From: Nitrosopumilus sp.
GTDB taxonomy: Archaea > Thermoproteota > Nitrososphaeria > Nitrososphaerales > Nitrosopumilaceae
Assembly: GCF_025699255.1 (NCBI RefSeq)
Contig: NZ_JAILWA010000012.1
Span: 1 to 43,746, forward strand
Direction: 5' to 3'
DNA: 43,746 nucleotides
Each line of letters starts with the position of its first letter. The first letter of the stretch is position 1. Positions 1 to 9,651 of the stretch are shown piece by piece. The position numbers were made by a program, and so were the translations under genes. The notes under the pieces were generated by a model that ran no database searches, was not told the DNA's origin, and saw only the letters and a program-made list of their open reading frames with translations.

Positions 1-72
1 CCTGAACCAACACCAGAACCTGAACCAACACCAGAACCTGAACCAACACCAGAACCTGAACCAACACCAGAA
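1..72 (+). repeat. 18-bp tandem coding repeat (PEPTPE)
   Basis: The unit CCTGAACCAACACCAGAA is repeated four times without mismatch, ending at base 72, and is cut by the window edge, so more copies may exist upstream. The unit length is a multiple of three, so copy-number change would keep the reading frame. Confidence 0.95.
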
Positions 73-372
73 CAACCTCATGATTCAAAAAAAATTCCTG
101 AAGAGCGAGATGTAATTTTTGTTGGAACTAAACCTATCATGACATATGTTTCAGCAACTTTGACCCAACTTTCAACAAGACCTACTGTAACAATTAAGGC
201 TCGTGGTAAACGTATTACACAAGCAGTTGATGTTTCACAAATGATTGTAAAACGAATGGATTCTGTAGGGTATGTAATAAGTGATGTTAGAATTTCATCT
301 GATTCTTTAACTTCTCAAGATGGAAAACAACGTAATGTTTCTACCATGGAAATTGATATTTCAAAAAACTAA
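1..372 (+). CDS. albA: Alba-family chromatin protein with Pro/Glu repeat N-terminal tail (5' end outside window)
   Basis: Frame 1 is open from the left edge to the stop at 370-372. The last ~85 residues match Alba, the dimeric archaeal DNA/RNA-binding chromatin protein: VGTKPIMTYV, then IKARGKRITQAVD, then a C-terminal SQDGKQRNVSTMEI strand. The KARG..I..AVD stretch is the family's nucleic-acid-binding core. Ahead of the domain lies a low-complexity tail built from PEPTPE units (four exact 18-nt copies in bases 1-72) followed by a short charged linker. Typical Alba is about 90-100 residues without such a tail, so this is an extended version. The true start is not visible; the internal ATG at 139 falls inside the Alba domain and cannot be the start. 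Confident about Alba; the tail's role is unknown. Confidence 0.9.
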   Translation, partial: PEPTPEPEPTPEPEPTPEPEPTPEQPHDSKKIPEERDVIFVGTKPIMTYVSATLTQLSTRPTVTIKARGKRITQAVDVSQMIVKRMDSVGYVISDVRISSDSLTSQDGKQRNVSTMEIDISKN

Positions 373-592
373 TCCAAAATATTATGTATTAATTTTAGTT
401 GGATGTTTTTTTCTGGTGATGTTTTTTTTATTCTCAAATAATTCATGTGATGTTAATTATTTTATGATTTCTACAGATATTTCTTCTTATGAACAATCCC
501 TTGATCCTGAATTTTGTGAAAATATTCTTGAACGGATTGACTTGTATAATGATATGTGTCCTTCCCAAATTGAAATATTGGATTGTGGTTAA
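320..592 (+). CDS. Small Cys-containing membrane-anchored protein, unrecognised
   Basis: No family recognised. The product has one hydrophobic segment (YYVLILVGCFFLVMFFLF) near its N-terminus, followed by about 45 polar residues with four cysteines (SC, FC, MC, DC), which fits a single-pass protein with an exported, possibly disulfide-bonded tail. The start is uncertain: ATGs at 320 and 335 both lie inside the 3' end of the Alba gene in another frame. Its stop overlaps the stop of the convergent LysE gene. Expressed status is not certain. Confidence 0.5.
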   Translation: MENNVMFLPWKLIFQKTNPKYYVLILVGCFFLVMFFLFSNNSCDVNYFMISTDISSYEQSLDPEFCENILERIDLYNDMCPSQIEILDCG

Positions 593-1209
593 GAAATTAC
601 ATCTATCAAAAAACTTATTCCAAAATATATTAACACTAAACTTAATCCGAACATCAACATTTTGTAATTTCTATTAGATAGAATTTGTGAACTTTTAGAT
701 ATTAAAAAAGAAGTTCCTCCCAACCAAACAAAATCCATCCAAATATGAAGAAAGAATACTATGAGAATTCCTGAGAATGCCCAAATTAGCATTGCATCTG
801 AAATCAATTTGAGTCCTATTGTAAGCCACCAAATGATGAAAAATGGATTAAATGCACTTAACACTATTCCTGTAATTAATGGGCCTTGTTTTGGAACTGA
901 TTCTTTGTTTTTTCTTTTTTGAAATACTGTTCTAATTTGTAAACTTGCAAATCCAAAAAGTGTAATGGAACCAACAATTGAAACTATTGTTTTAAATTCT
1001 GGAAATGCTTCTAACGAAAAAATTCCTATTCCTAACACAATTACTAATGGAAATTCCACAATTGAATGTCCTATTGCCATCTTCAATCCTGATTTACTAT
1101 CTTTTTGTAATCCATATGATACGTTAGCTACAAAAAGTGGTCCTGGCGCCATGACTCCTGACGCTGAAATTACAATAACCATTACGACAAATTCAAAAAT
1201 CTGTACCAA
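589..1209 (-). CDS. LysE/RhtB-family amino-acid exporter
   Basis: A 206-residue membrane protein with about six hydrophobic segments. The N-terminus carries the LysE-family signature SGVMAPGPLF...VSYGLQKDSKSGLKMAIGHS, in which the APGP motif and the following G...G.G are typical. The family exports basic or neutral amino acids and related metabolites across the cytoplasmic membrane; the substrate cannot be read from the sequence. Length is normal for the family. Read as a single gene, convergent with the small protein to its left. Confidence 0.85.
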   Translation of the reverse strand: MVQIFEFVVMVIVISASGVMAPGPLFVANVSYGLQKDSKSGLKMAIGHSIVEFPLVIVLGIGIFSLEAFPEFKTIVSIVGSITLFGFASLQIRTVFQKRKNKESVPKQGPLITGIVLSAFNPFFIIWWLTIGLKLISDAMLIWAFSGILIVFFLHIWMDFVWLGGTSFLISKSSQILSNRNYKMLMFGLSLVLIYFGISFLIDVIS

Positions 1210-1254
1210 TCTGCAATTTTACTTATTTATTATAAAATAAATTTGATTGACTCT

Positions 1255-1968
1255 CTACATGTACATAGAATCTTTGAGATGTTGTGATTCTTCTTGAGTT
1301 TCTTTGATGATGATTTCAGCTTTTTCTGCTTCTTTCTCTAATGATGGAATATTACATGATACCCCTGGAATCAATTTTGACATTGTCATACATAACTGCG
1401 CACTTGATTTAAAATCTGGACCTTGACCATTTGAATGAAATACTATGACAATCACGTCTTGTCCTGAAATATTCCCTTCGTTAAGAAGTATTCCTGGAAT
1501 TCCCGGTATTGTTCCATGTTCTAATACTTTCAAACCTGCTTCTTTGATCTTGCTTCTGGCAGACTCTGTACTTCCGACTCCTATCATCTCTTCTTCTCCT
1601 TTGTCAGATTTTACTGCAACACTACTGACAATTAGTTTTATTTTGTGTTTTTTTGCCCATGACAGCATTGTTTTTGCTGCATCTCTGTGAAGTGATTGTT
1701 CTAAAGTTAGATACGAAAGAAAAACCCCTACCTTCAAATCTTCATTAACAAATATTCTTGTTGCAAAATTTGGTTTTCCATCTTTAATCACACTAATTGG
1801 TGGGAAACTTTCTGAAGATATTACTCCCCCAATTTCAAACTTCGATGTATGGATCATTGATTCTGTAGCAATCGCACTACTAAATCCTATGGATGGAAAA
1901 CCATCTATGAGATAACCATCTTCTAAATTTATTTTCTTTAATTCTCTGATTCTAATTTTATGACTCAA
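1255..1968 (-). CDS. PAC2-family protein (proteasome assembly chaperone-like)
   Basis: A 237-residue protein matching the archaeal PAC2/ATP-grasp-associated family: N-terminal LIDGFPSIGFSSAIATESMI, then a KPNFATRIF strand, the central VSSVAVKSDKGEE, and GIPGILLNEG. The eukaryotic relatives PAC1/PAC2 help assemble the 20S proteasome; the archaeal members are widespread but their role is less settled. The C-terminus ends in a charged helix. It precedes deoxyhypusine synthase on the same strand but across a 37-bp gap, so co-transcription is possible. Confidence 0.8.
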   Translation of the reverse strand: MSHKIRIRELKKINLEDGYLIDGFPSIGFSSAIATESMIHTSKFEIGGVISSESFPPISVIKDGKPNFATRIFVNEDLKVGVFLSYLTLEQSLHRDAAKTMLSWAKKHKIKLIVSSVAVKSDKGEEEMIGVGSTESARSKIKEAGLKVLEHGTIPGIPGILLNEGNISGQDVIVIVFHSNGQGPDFKSSAQLCMTMSKLIPGVSCNIPSLEKEAEKAEIIIKETQEESQHLKDSMYM

Positions 1969-2005
1969 TAAACTACTTGAACTATTATCAAATAATAGCT
2001 TTTAT

Positions 2006-2974
2006 CTAATTCTTTTTTTGTAATTTTGAAACTAATGCCGCATAAATGAATGGCAAAATTGTTGTAACTTCTGCATGAAGTGTTGATTGTTTTGCTATTT
2101 GTGTGACTTTGCCCCATGAAATTGCTTCCCTAACTAGTGCTCCACTTAAACTTCCATCAAATTCTTGAGCTGTAGTAATGTAAAATGCATAATCTAATCC
2201 TTCTCTGTATTGATTCCACCATAAAGTATGGTGCTTTGAAATTCCTCCGCCAATCATAAATGCTCCTGATTTTTCAGCTTTGAAAATTAATCCTGAAAGT
2301 AAATTTGCATCTCCAGCCATGTTTAATTTGAAATCACTATGTTTTTGTGTGAATAACCAAATCTGACTTCCTACCGCTCCGTCCATAATTCCTGGAACTA
2401 CTACATCTATCTCATTTTTGTATGCCCAATAAAGAAATGAATCTTCTCCTAAATGTTTTCCAATCATTTTGCAAATTTCAGATGTACTCATTTCTTTATT
2501 CCCTTTTTGATATTCTTCTTCAAGAAATGCTTGCATTTTTTCTTCAATTAATGGACCATAACTGTCCATTGGAACTAACACATTGCCTAGTCTGTGGATG
2601 TTCTGATTTGCAAGCTCATTATCATCCATTGTAAATGAACCTTCTTTGTAATGTGAAAAATGTCTTGCAATATCATGATCCAATGCACCACATGTTGTAA
2701 TTGTTACATCAAACCATTTGTTTTTAATCATATTTTTGATAATACCTCGTAATCCTGTTGACACTACAGCTCCTACAAATGAAACAAATCGTAAACATTG
2801 TTCATCTGATATCATTTCCGTCAAAATTTGTAATCCGTCTGATAGATTGACTGATTCAAACCCTCCCGACTGTGCTAATTCATCAAAAATTTTTTCTATT
2901 GATGTATTTGAGTCAATTTCAATATCCTTTACTGGACGACCTGGTTCTATCATGATCTTAATCGTCGAAGTCAA
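2006..2974 (-). CDS. dys: Deoxyhypusine synthase (family)
   Basis: Deoxyhypusine synthase transfers the aminobutyl group of spermidine to a lysine of initiation factor aIF5A, using NAD. The 322-residue product shows the family landmarks: FVSFVGAVVSTGLRG, TTCGALDHD, GGGISKHH, TAQEFDGSLSGA and the AISWGK motif holding the active-site lysine. The tail after SWGK (QIAKQSTLHAEVTTILPF) differs from textbook archaeal DHS in wording but not in layout. Homospermidine synthase-like paralogs share this fold, so exact substrate is inferred. It is divergent from the inositol-phosphate synthase gene. Confidence 0.88.
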   Translation of the reverse strand: MTSTIKIMIEPGRPVKDIEIDSNTSIEKIFDELAQSGGFESVNLSDGLQILTEMISDEQCLRFVSFVGAVVSTGLRGIIKNMIKNKWFDVTITTCGALDHDIARHFSHYKEGSFTMDDNELANQNIHRLGNVLVPMDSYGPLIEEKMQAFLEEEYQKGNKEMSTSEICKMIGKHLGEDSFLYWAYKNEIDVVVPGIMDGAVGSQIWLFTQKHSDFKLNMAGDANLLSGLIFKAEKSGAFMIGGGISKHHTLWWNQYREGLDYAFYITTAQEFDGSLSGALVREAISWGKVTQIAKQSTLHAEVTTILPFIYAALVSKLQKKN

Positions 2975-3025
2975 GTATAAAATTCTGCCTTAATCTGCTT
3001 GCTTTTTTTATTTCATTAAGAAAAC

Positions 3026-3031
3026 TTTAAA
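3026..3031 (+). promoter_or_regulatory. TATA box of the inositol-phosphate synthase gene
   Basis: TTTAAA preceded by an A-rich BRE-like AAAAC lies 26-31 nt before the ATG at 3057. That spacing implies transcription starting at or next to the start codon (leaderless mRNA). Confidence 0.55.
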
Positions 3032-3056
3032 CCCGCCCAATAACACTCATTTTCGA

Positions 3057-4151
3057 ATGGCAGGTAGAATTAAGGTAGGTTTAGTAGGGATTGGTAATTG
3101 TTTTTCAGGATTAATTCAAGGAATTGAATACTATAGAAAAAATCCTGATCAAGAAGTTACTGGAATTATTCATGATAAATTAGCTGGTTATGGTATTCAT
3201 GATATTGATTTTGTTTGTGGGTTTGATGTTGGCGAAAATAAAGTTGGCAAACCCCTTCATGAAGCAATCTATGCATTCCCAAACATGGTTGACTGGATTC
3301 CAAAAGATGAATTACCAAAAACTGATGCCAAAATTTACGAAAGCCCAATTTTAGATGGAGTTGGTTTATGGGTAGAAAATAGAATTAAACCAATCGAAAA
3401 TCCAAAATCTGTCGAACAAATTACTGAAGAAGTTAAACGAGTCATCAAAGATACTGGTGTTGAAATTATTGTTTCTTATTTACCTGTAGGTTCTGATAAG
3501 GTGACTGAATATTGGGCACAAATTTGTCTTGATACCAATACTGCATTTGTTAATTGTATTCCATCATTTATTGCATCTGATGAAACTTGGGCAAAGAAGT
3601 TTGCAGAAAAAAATATTCCATGTATCGGTGATGATATCAAAGGACAAGTTGGTGCAACTATTGTTCATAGAACTCTGGCCAAATTATGTAATGACAGGGG
3701 TACTAAAATTGAAAAAACATATCAAATCAATGTAGGCGGCAACACTGATTTCTTAAATATGAAAGAACAAGATAGACTTGTTTCAAAGAAAATTTCTAAA
3801 ACCGAAAGTGTACAAAGTCAACTAAATGAAAGATTAGATGATGATCAAATTTACGTTGGTCCTTCAGACTTCATTCCTTTCTTAGGTAATACAAAACTCA
3901 TGTTTATGAGAATTGAAGGACGTCAATGGGCAAATATTCCTTACAATATGGAAGTTCGCCTAGAAGTTGATGACAAAGCAAATTCTGCAGGAATTGTAAT
4001 TGATGCAATTCGATTAGCAAAAATTGCTCTTGATCGGGGCGTTGGTGGTCCTATCAAACCTGCAAGCGCATATTTGATGAAACATCCTATTGAACAAACA
4101 TCTGATGTTAAAGCAAAAGCTGAATGTGAAAAATTCGTTGCTGGTGACTAG
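3057..4151 (+). CDS. ino1: myo-Inositol-3-phosphate synthase
   Basis: Converts glucose-6-phosphate to inositol-3-phosphate in an NAD-dependent isomerisation; the product feeds inositol phospholipids or inositol-based solutes. The 364-residue protein starts with the nucleotide-binding strand KVGLVGIGNCFSGLIQGIEYY and carries the family motifs VSYLPVGSD, FVNCIPSFIASD, GDDIKGQVGATIVHR (active-site region), NVGGNTDFLNM and KISKTESVQS. Length agrees with archaeal and bacterial short-form enzymes. It stops one base before the convergent nitrilase-family gene. Confidence 0.93.
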   Translation: MAGRIKVGLVGIGNCFSGLIQGIEYYRKNPDQEVTGIIHDKLAGYGIHDIDFVCGFDVGENKVGKPLHEAIYAFPNMVDWIPKDELPKTDAKIYESPILDGVGLWVENRIKPIENPKSVEQITEEVKRVIKDTGVEIIVSYLPVGSDKVTEYWAQICLDTNTAFVNCIPSFIASDETWAKKFAEKNIPCIGDDIKGQVGATIVHRTLAKLCNDRGTKIEKTYQINVGGNTDFLNMKEQDRLVSKKISKTESVQSQLNERLDDDQIYVGPSDFIPFLGNTKLMFMRIEGRQWANIPYNMEVRLEVDDKANSAGIVIDAIRLAKIALDRGVGGPIKPASAYLMKHPIEQTSDVKAKAECEKFVAGD

Positions 4152-4889
4152 TCACTGAAAATTATTTGAATCTGAGAATCTTATTTTTCTGTTCTTTTCA
4201 TATTTTGTTAAATCAAATTCTTTATTCAATCCATATTCTCCTTTTAATTTAGTCACTTTAGTTGTTACAACTTTATTATTTTCAACTAGATCTATCATGA
4301 GACTATTTCCTCCATATTTTTGGCTCTCTACATTAGCAGCTAAAATTGGAATTCTGTTTTCTAAAGATCTTACCTGAACATACATCTTCCAAGGCTCAAT
4401 GCCTCTTTTGACTATTCTACTTGGTGAGAATAACACTTGAGCCCCTTTTTTTACTAATGTGTTGGCTACATTGGGAAACACCATATCATAACAAATCACT
4501 ATCCCAAATTTGCATGCTGTTTGGAAGATTTTGGCCTCTTTCCCAGGTTTGACATTGTTTTTTTCATAGTCAAAAGGATGTATTTTTTCCTGTTTTCCTA
4601 CAAAATCCCCGTTTGAGCCTATTATTGGAGATACAATTGACGTTCCAGTTTTTGTGGTTTCATAAAATGCGCCTGGAATGATGGTCATAGAGAACTCTTT
4701 TGCTATTTTCTTAAATTCTGAAAACTCAGAATCAAAGTCATTTATCTCATTATTTTTCAGCCATTGTTCTGGCAAACATACGATGTCTGTGTCTCTCTTG
4801 CCTAATTTTTTTAGAATTTTTGATGCACACTCTATTCCTTTTTCATTTGTACTTTGTGGTGTAGTTTGGATCAATCCTAGCTTTACCAT
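4152..4889 (-). CDS. Carbon-nitrogen hydrolase (nitrilase superfamily)
   Basis: A 245-residue cytosolic amidase of the nitrilase superfamily. The Glu-Lys-Cys triad is visible: Glu in VCLPEQWL, Lys in QEKIHPF, and Cys in FGIVICYDMVFP. Related enzymes hydrolyse omega-amides, N-carbamoyl compounds or deaminated glutathione; the substrate here is not identifiable. The end of the protein is shorter than in some branches but the fold appears complete. Confidence 0.85.
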   Translation of the reverse strand: MVKLGLIQTTPQSTNEKGIECASKILKKLGKRDTDIVCLPEQWLKNNEINDFDSEFSEFKKIAKEFSMTIIPGAFYETTKTGTSIVSPIIGSNGDFVGKQEKIHPFDYEKNNVKPGKEAKIFQTACKFGIVICYDMVFPNVANTLVKKGAQVLFSPSRIVKRGIEPWKMYVQVRSLENRIPILAANVESQKYGGNSLMIDLVENNKVVTTKVTKLKGEYGLNKEFDLTKYEKNRKIRFSDSNNFQ

Positions 4890-5070
4890 GATTTTACAAT
4901 TCCTTCTTAGTAATTATAGTAGGCGTAATCTTGCGATCATGTGACAAAAAATGCTAAAAAATAATTTTACCACTACGAAAAATGTCATAACATAACAAGA
5001 AAAATTATGCAATTATGTCAACTAAACTTGTTAACCATCGATTATCCTTCGTATTGAGAATTTACTATCA

Positions 5071-8000
5071 TTGGTTCATGTCAAAAAAGTTGAGATCTTT
5101 GGTTTCAAGTCATTTGGATTTAAAAATACTACAGTACAGTTTGAACCAGGTCTAGTTTCAATTTCCGGACCAAATGGATCTGGTAAAAGTAACATTTTAG
5201 ATGCTATAATTTTTGCAATGGGAGAAAATAAACCCAAAGTTATGAGAGTCGATAAGCTTCGATCATTAATTCATGATATTGAAGGAAATAGACGTGGACC
5301 AAAAATGGCACGCTCCAGTGTACATTTTGATAATTCTGATAGAAAAATTCCTGTTGATTCAGATAATGTCGAAATTACTCGAGAAATGGATGCAAGTGGT
5401 GAAAATACATACTATCTGAACAAAAAGAAAACTAATCGAAGTCATGTACTTGATTTACTTGATATGGCTAATGCTGGTTTAGGACAATTAAACGCAGTAC
5501 AGCAAGGAACTGTAACCAGAATTTCAGAATTTACATCTGAAGAGAAAAGAAAAACCATTGAAGATTTGATTGGACTTTCTTATTTTGATGATAAAAAAAC
5601 AGAGTCTGTCAAACAACTTGATGAGGCTGATAGGAGATTAGAAATTGCTCTTGCAAAAATGGGTGAAATCAAAAAAAGAATTGATGAGCTTGAAGAAGAA
5701 AGAAACCAGAAATTACGCCATGATATACTTGAGCGTGAACTAAATCGCTACAAGGCAATTGCCGCTGCCAATAAAATGAAGGTAATTTCTGCCCAAAAAA
5801 CCTCAAAAGAGTCCACTTTGAGAGAATTAACTGCTGAAATTACCACTTTTGACACTGAGAGAACTGCATTAAGAGAAGAAATTGGTGCATTAGAATCTGA
5901 AAAAAATAAACTAATGGCAGAAGCTAATGATTACAGTCAAGCCAAAGCTTCACTTGATGCAGAAATAAGTTCTGCAATGGAACAATATGAAATTGATAAT
6001 AGTGCTATCTCTGCATCAAAAAAACGATTAGAACAAATCAACTCTAGATTGCCTGAGATTCAATCTGAAATCGATGATATTGATAATGCAAGAACTGATA
6101 TTGATACACAAATTCAAAAAATTAAAGAATCAATTGAAGAAACAAATGTAAAGAAAAATAAAATTAATGATGATCTACAAATAATTGATTCACAAAGAAA
6201 CAAAATTTTAACTGAACAGTCAGAAGCAGCCACAAAAAAATCTGAAATTGATAATAAAATTAAATCTCTCACAACCCAACTAAATGATACAAAATTAAAA
6301 CTCTCTAAAGTTTTACATGAAAAAGATGAATCAAAAATAAAAATTGATACCAACTCTACAAAGTTTTCTGAATTAGAAAGTGACATTGAAAAACTTACTG
6401 GTTATCAAAAACAACTAGAATCAATGCTAAATAATCATAGTGCTTCTATCACTGAATTAAAATCTAGAATTAAAAAACTACAAACAAAAAAATCAAAAAT
6501 TTATAATGATATGGATGAACTGGGATTAATTTTAGAAAAGTCTAGCAAGGCTGCAAACCAATATGAATCAAAAATTAAAACTGTAAAAGGATTCATGCAT
6601 GAAGATTACACTGTTGCAAAATTAAAAGAAGATGCAGACAAACTCGGTATTGAAGGATTAGTTTATGAAATGATTTCATGGGATAAAAAATACGAACGTT
6701 CTGTCTTGGCAGTGAGCTCTGATTGGATTAAAGCAATTGTTGTAAAAGATTTTGCAACACTACTTGGAATTGCTGAAGTTGCTAGAAGTAAAAATCTCCC
6801 TAAACTTAAGATAATTCCATTGGACGCAATTCCAAAATTCAAACTTTCATTGCCTAAAGGTTCTGGAATCTTAGGGGTATTATCTGACTATGTTGCATGT
6901 GATTCTGCTTATTCTTCTCTTAAAACATTCTTGTTTGGGAATATTGTACTAACTGAAACAAGAGAATCTGCCTATAATATTTCTCAAAAAGGCTACAAAT
7001 CTGTTACATTGGATGGTGAATTCTTTGAGGCAAAAGGTGGTACTGTTGTAATTGATATTAATTCAAAAATTTCAAAACTAACTAAGCTTATTTCTATGAG
7101 TAGTGACATTGATGGATTGTTCCAATCTATCAGCATCATTAAAAAATACCTGCTAAAGAAAAAACATTCTTTGAAAAAATTAGAAGAATCTATTCAATCT
7201 TATGATGAAAGACTTTTGATTTCTGAAAAATCTCTAACATCTACTACTGAAAATTATTCTAATCTGAAATCTCGAATCACATCTGCCTTTACCATGAAGG
7301 AACAACTGTCAAAAAGAATTTCTGAATTAACTGCTAGAAATGATATAATAGAATCTGAAATAAGTACAAACGAATCTCATGTTGAATCCTTACAAGATCG
7401 TATTACTATTGTTGAAGAAAACTATGCCAGTGGAGAACAAGATCGTATTGCCAATGAATTATCTAGAATCAATATAAAAAAATCTGATATTGAAAAATTA
7501 TACACGACAATCATGAATGAATATCGTGATAAATCTTCTCAATTGACAACTTTGCAAACTCAGTATACTAGAGAACAATCTCAATCAAATCGTTTGAATG
7601 ATGAAACTAATTCTTTAAACCTTGAACATCAGGAAATAGAAACAAAAATCCAAGAACTAGAAAAACAAAAAGAATCCAAGAATGAGATTCTTGTATCGTT
7701 ACGTGAAAAAGAACAAGAATTAATTTCTACTTCTGGTTCTTCCATTGGCCATCTTAAAGAATTTGATGATAAACTAAAAGTTATGACTGAAAAAGATAGA
7801 GAACTAACAAAACAAATCAACACTTTGGAACGACAAACAGATTCACTAAATCGTGATTTGCATGATTTGATTGAAAATGAGGCTAAATTACAACAAATTC
7901 TATCTGCGTTTGGCTTTGATAGGGACATGGAAACGTTTGATGTTGAATCTATTGTTCAAGGATTAACATCAGAATTAGCCTCCCTTAATGCATTGAATGC

Positions 8001-8595
8001 TAAAGCTCCTGAAACGTATCTTGAAGTATCTTATGGTTATCGTTCAATGTCTACTAGAAAGAATTCTCTTGAAGCTGAAAGAAACTCTATTGTTAAATTC
8101 ATTGAAGATATAGAGAAAGATAAACGTCAAACTTTCTTAGATGCATTTGACAAAGTCGATAAGGAAATACGTTTAATCTTTAATAAAATGACTAATGGAA
8201 ATGCTTGGTTAGAATTACAAAATGAAGATGACATATTTAATTCTGGAATTTCTTATTTGATTCAATTCCCAAATAAACCAAAAAGAGAATCTACTTCAAT
8301 TAGTGGTGGTGAAAAAACTTTAGCAGCTATTGTGTTTGTTCTTGCTTTACAAAAGCTAAAACCTTCTCCATTTTACTTGTTTGATGAAGTTGATGCTCAC
8401 CTTGACGCACCAAACTCTGAAAGACTTGCAAAAATCTTAGAAGAAAGATCTAAAGAAAGTCAATTTATCATGGTTTCTTTAAAAGATTCTGTAATCCAAA
8501 AAGCAAAACTGATCTATGGTGTCTTCCCAAAGAATGGTGTTTCAAACGTTGTTACATACAAAGACAAGCGTTTGCCTTCTGTGAAAACTTCTTAA
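5071..8595 (+). CDS. smc: Chromosome segregation protein SMC
   Basis: A 1174-residue SMC ATPase that compacts and segregates the chromosome as a dimer with kleisin partners. Walker A is GPNGSGKSN near residue 35; two long coiled-coil arms run from about 170-500 and 670-1010; the hinge, about 505-650, contains GIEGLVYEMI and SVTLDGEFF; the C-terminal head has the signature SISGGEKTLAA and Walker B YLFDEVDAHLDAPN. The start is a TTG giving VHVKKVEIFGFKSFG, the usual beginning of archaeal SMC. No ScpA/ScpB gene is visible nearby. It overlaps the convergent ATPase gene by 4 bp. Confidence 0.95.
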   Translation: MVHVKKVEIFGFKSFGFKNTTVQFEPGLVSISGPNGSGKSNILDAIIFAMGENKPKVMRVDKLRSLIHDIEGNRRGPKMARSSVHFDNSDRKIPVDSDNVEITREMDASGENTYYLNKKKTNRSHVLDLLDMANAGLGQLNAVQQGTVTRISEFTSEEKRKTIEDLIGLSYFDDKKTESVKQLDEADRRLEIALAKMGEIKKRIDELEEERNQKLRHDILERELNRYKAIAAANKMKVISAQKTSKESTLRELTAEITTFDTERTALREEIGALESEKNKLMAEANDYSQAKASLDAEISSAMEQYEIDNSAISASKKRLEQINSRLPEIQSEIDDIDNARTDIDTQIQKIKESIEETNVKKNKINDDLQIIDSQRNKILTEQSEAATKKSEIDNKIKSLTTQLNDTKLKLSKVLHEKDESKIKIDTNSTKFSELESDIEKLTGYQKQLESMLNNHSASITELKSRIKKLQTKKSKIYNDMDELGLILEKSSKAANQYESKIKTVKGFMHEDYTVAKLKEDADKLGIEGLVYEMISWDKKYERSVLAVSSDWIKAIVVKDFATLLGIAEVARSKNLPKLKIIPLDAIPKFKLSLPKGSGILGVLSDYVACDSAYSSLKTFLFGNIVLTETRESAYNISQKGYKSVTLDGEFFEAKGGTVVIDINSKISKLTKLISMSSDIDGLFQSISIIKKYLLKKKHSLKKLEESIQSYDERLLISEKSLTSTTENYSNLKSRITSAFTMKEQLSKRISELTARNDIIESEISTNESHVESLQDRITIVEENYASGEQDRIANELSRINIKKSDIEKLYTTIMNEYRDKSSQLTTLQTQYTREQSQSNRLNDETNSLNLEHQEIETKIQELEKQKESKNEILVSLREKEQELISTSGSSIGHLKEFDDKLKVMTEKDRELTKQINTLERQTDSLNRDLHDLIENEAKLQQILSAFGFDRDMETFDVESIVQGLTSELASLNALNAKAPETYLEVSYGYRSMSTRKNSLEAERNSIVKFIEDIEKDKRQTFLDAFDKVDKEIRLIFNKMTNGNAWLELQNEDDIFNSGISYLIQFPNKPKRESTSISGGEKTLAAIVFVLALQKLKPSPFYLFDEVDAHLDAPNSERLAKILEERSKESQFIMVSLKDSVIQKAKLIYGVFPKNGVSNVVTYKDKRLPSVKTS

Positions 8596-9557
8596 TCTAG
8601 TTTAACATAACACGCCGAATAATGTTCATCGTTTATTTTCTCTAGATGAGGTTCATTAACACATTTTTCAATAGCATATGGGCACCTTGCTCTGAATCTA
8701 CATCCTTCATAGACGTCAATGTTTGCTGGTTCGTTAATCCTGATTTTTCTTTCTCTGTGTAAATTTTCTGGATCTGGTTCTGAAATTGCATCAATCAGTG
8801 CCTGCGTGTATGGATGTTTGGGCTTATCTAACACTTGGTCAATTGGTCCAATTTCAACAATTTTTCCCATATACAAAATTCCTATTCTTTGACCAAAATA
8901 TCGTGCAGTTGCTAAATCATGAGTGATATAGATAAAAGAAATATTGTATTTTTTTTGCAGTTCTTGCATCAATTCCAACATCTCTGCTCTTATTGAAACA
9001 TCTAACATGGAGACTGGTTCGTCTGCAAGAATTATTTTTGGCTTTAGTGCCAATGCCCTAGCTAACACAACTCTCTGTCGTTGTCCTCCTGACAACATGT
9101 GCGGATATCTTTTTCCAATATCTTCTGCTGGTTCTAATTTCACTTCTTGTAACACTTCGATGGCTCTTCTGAATCGTTCTTCTTTACTTCCTACATTGTG
9201 TATTTCCAATGGTTCTGAAATAATATCTGCTATTTTCATTCTTGGATTTATTGAATCATAAGGATCTTGATGAATCATTTGACAATTCATTCTAATTTTA
9301 GATAAGTTTTCTTTATGATTATCAATTTCACTACCTTCAAAGAATATTTTTCCTGAGTCTGATTCTATTGATTTAAGAATTAATTTTGCAATTGTTGATT
9401 TACCTGAACCTGATTCTCCTGCTAAAACAAAAACTTCTCCCTTTTTTATCGAAAATGACACATCGTCTGCTGCTCTTACTGTTGTTGATTTTTTTCCAAA
9501 CATTCCTTTTTTTGTAAAATATTTTTTCAAATGTTCCACTTTTAGTATTTCGTTCAC
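8592..9557 (-). CDS. Oligopeptide/dipeptide-type ABC transporter ATPase (OppF/DppF-like)
   Basis: A 321-residue ATP-binding subunit: Walker A GESGSGKST, Q-loop MIHQDPYDSINPR, signature LSGGQRQR, Walker B ILADEPVSMLD, and switch His in YITHD. The C-terminal Cys-rich extension (CRFRARCPYAIEKC) is the oligo_HPY domain of the peptide/nickel importer family. No permease, substrate-binding protein or OppD-like partner lies next to it in the window, so it must act with subunits encoded elsewhere or have lost its partners. Confidence 0.88.
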   Translation of the reverse strand: MNEILKVEHLKKYFTKKGMFGKKSTTVRAADDVSFSIKKGEVFVLAGESGSGKSTIAKLILKSIESDSGKIFFEGSEIDNHKENLSKIRMNCQMIHQDPYDSINPRMKIADIISEPLEIHNVGSKEERFRRAIEVLQEVKLEPAEDIGKRYPHMLSGGQRQRVVLARALALKPKIILADEPVSMLDVSIRAEMLELMQELQKKYNISFIYITHDLATARYFGQRIGILYMGKIVEIGPIDQVLDKPKHPYTQALIDAISEPDPENLHRERKIRINEPANIDVYEGCRFRARCPYAIEKCVNEPHLEKINDEHYSACYVKLD

Positions 9558-9651
9558 AAGATATTGTTAAAATAAGAAGTATATCAAGAAATATCTTTTA
9601 TGCGTAAAAATTGGGATAAAGCATTTATGTTAAATAAAGATTATTTTATAC

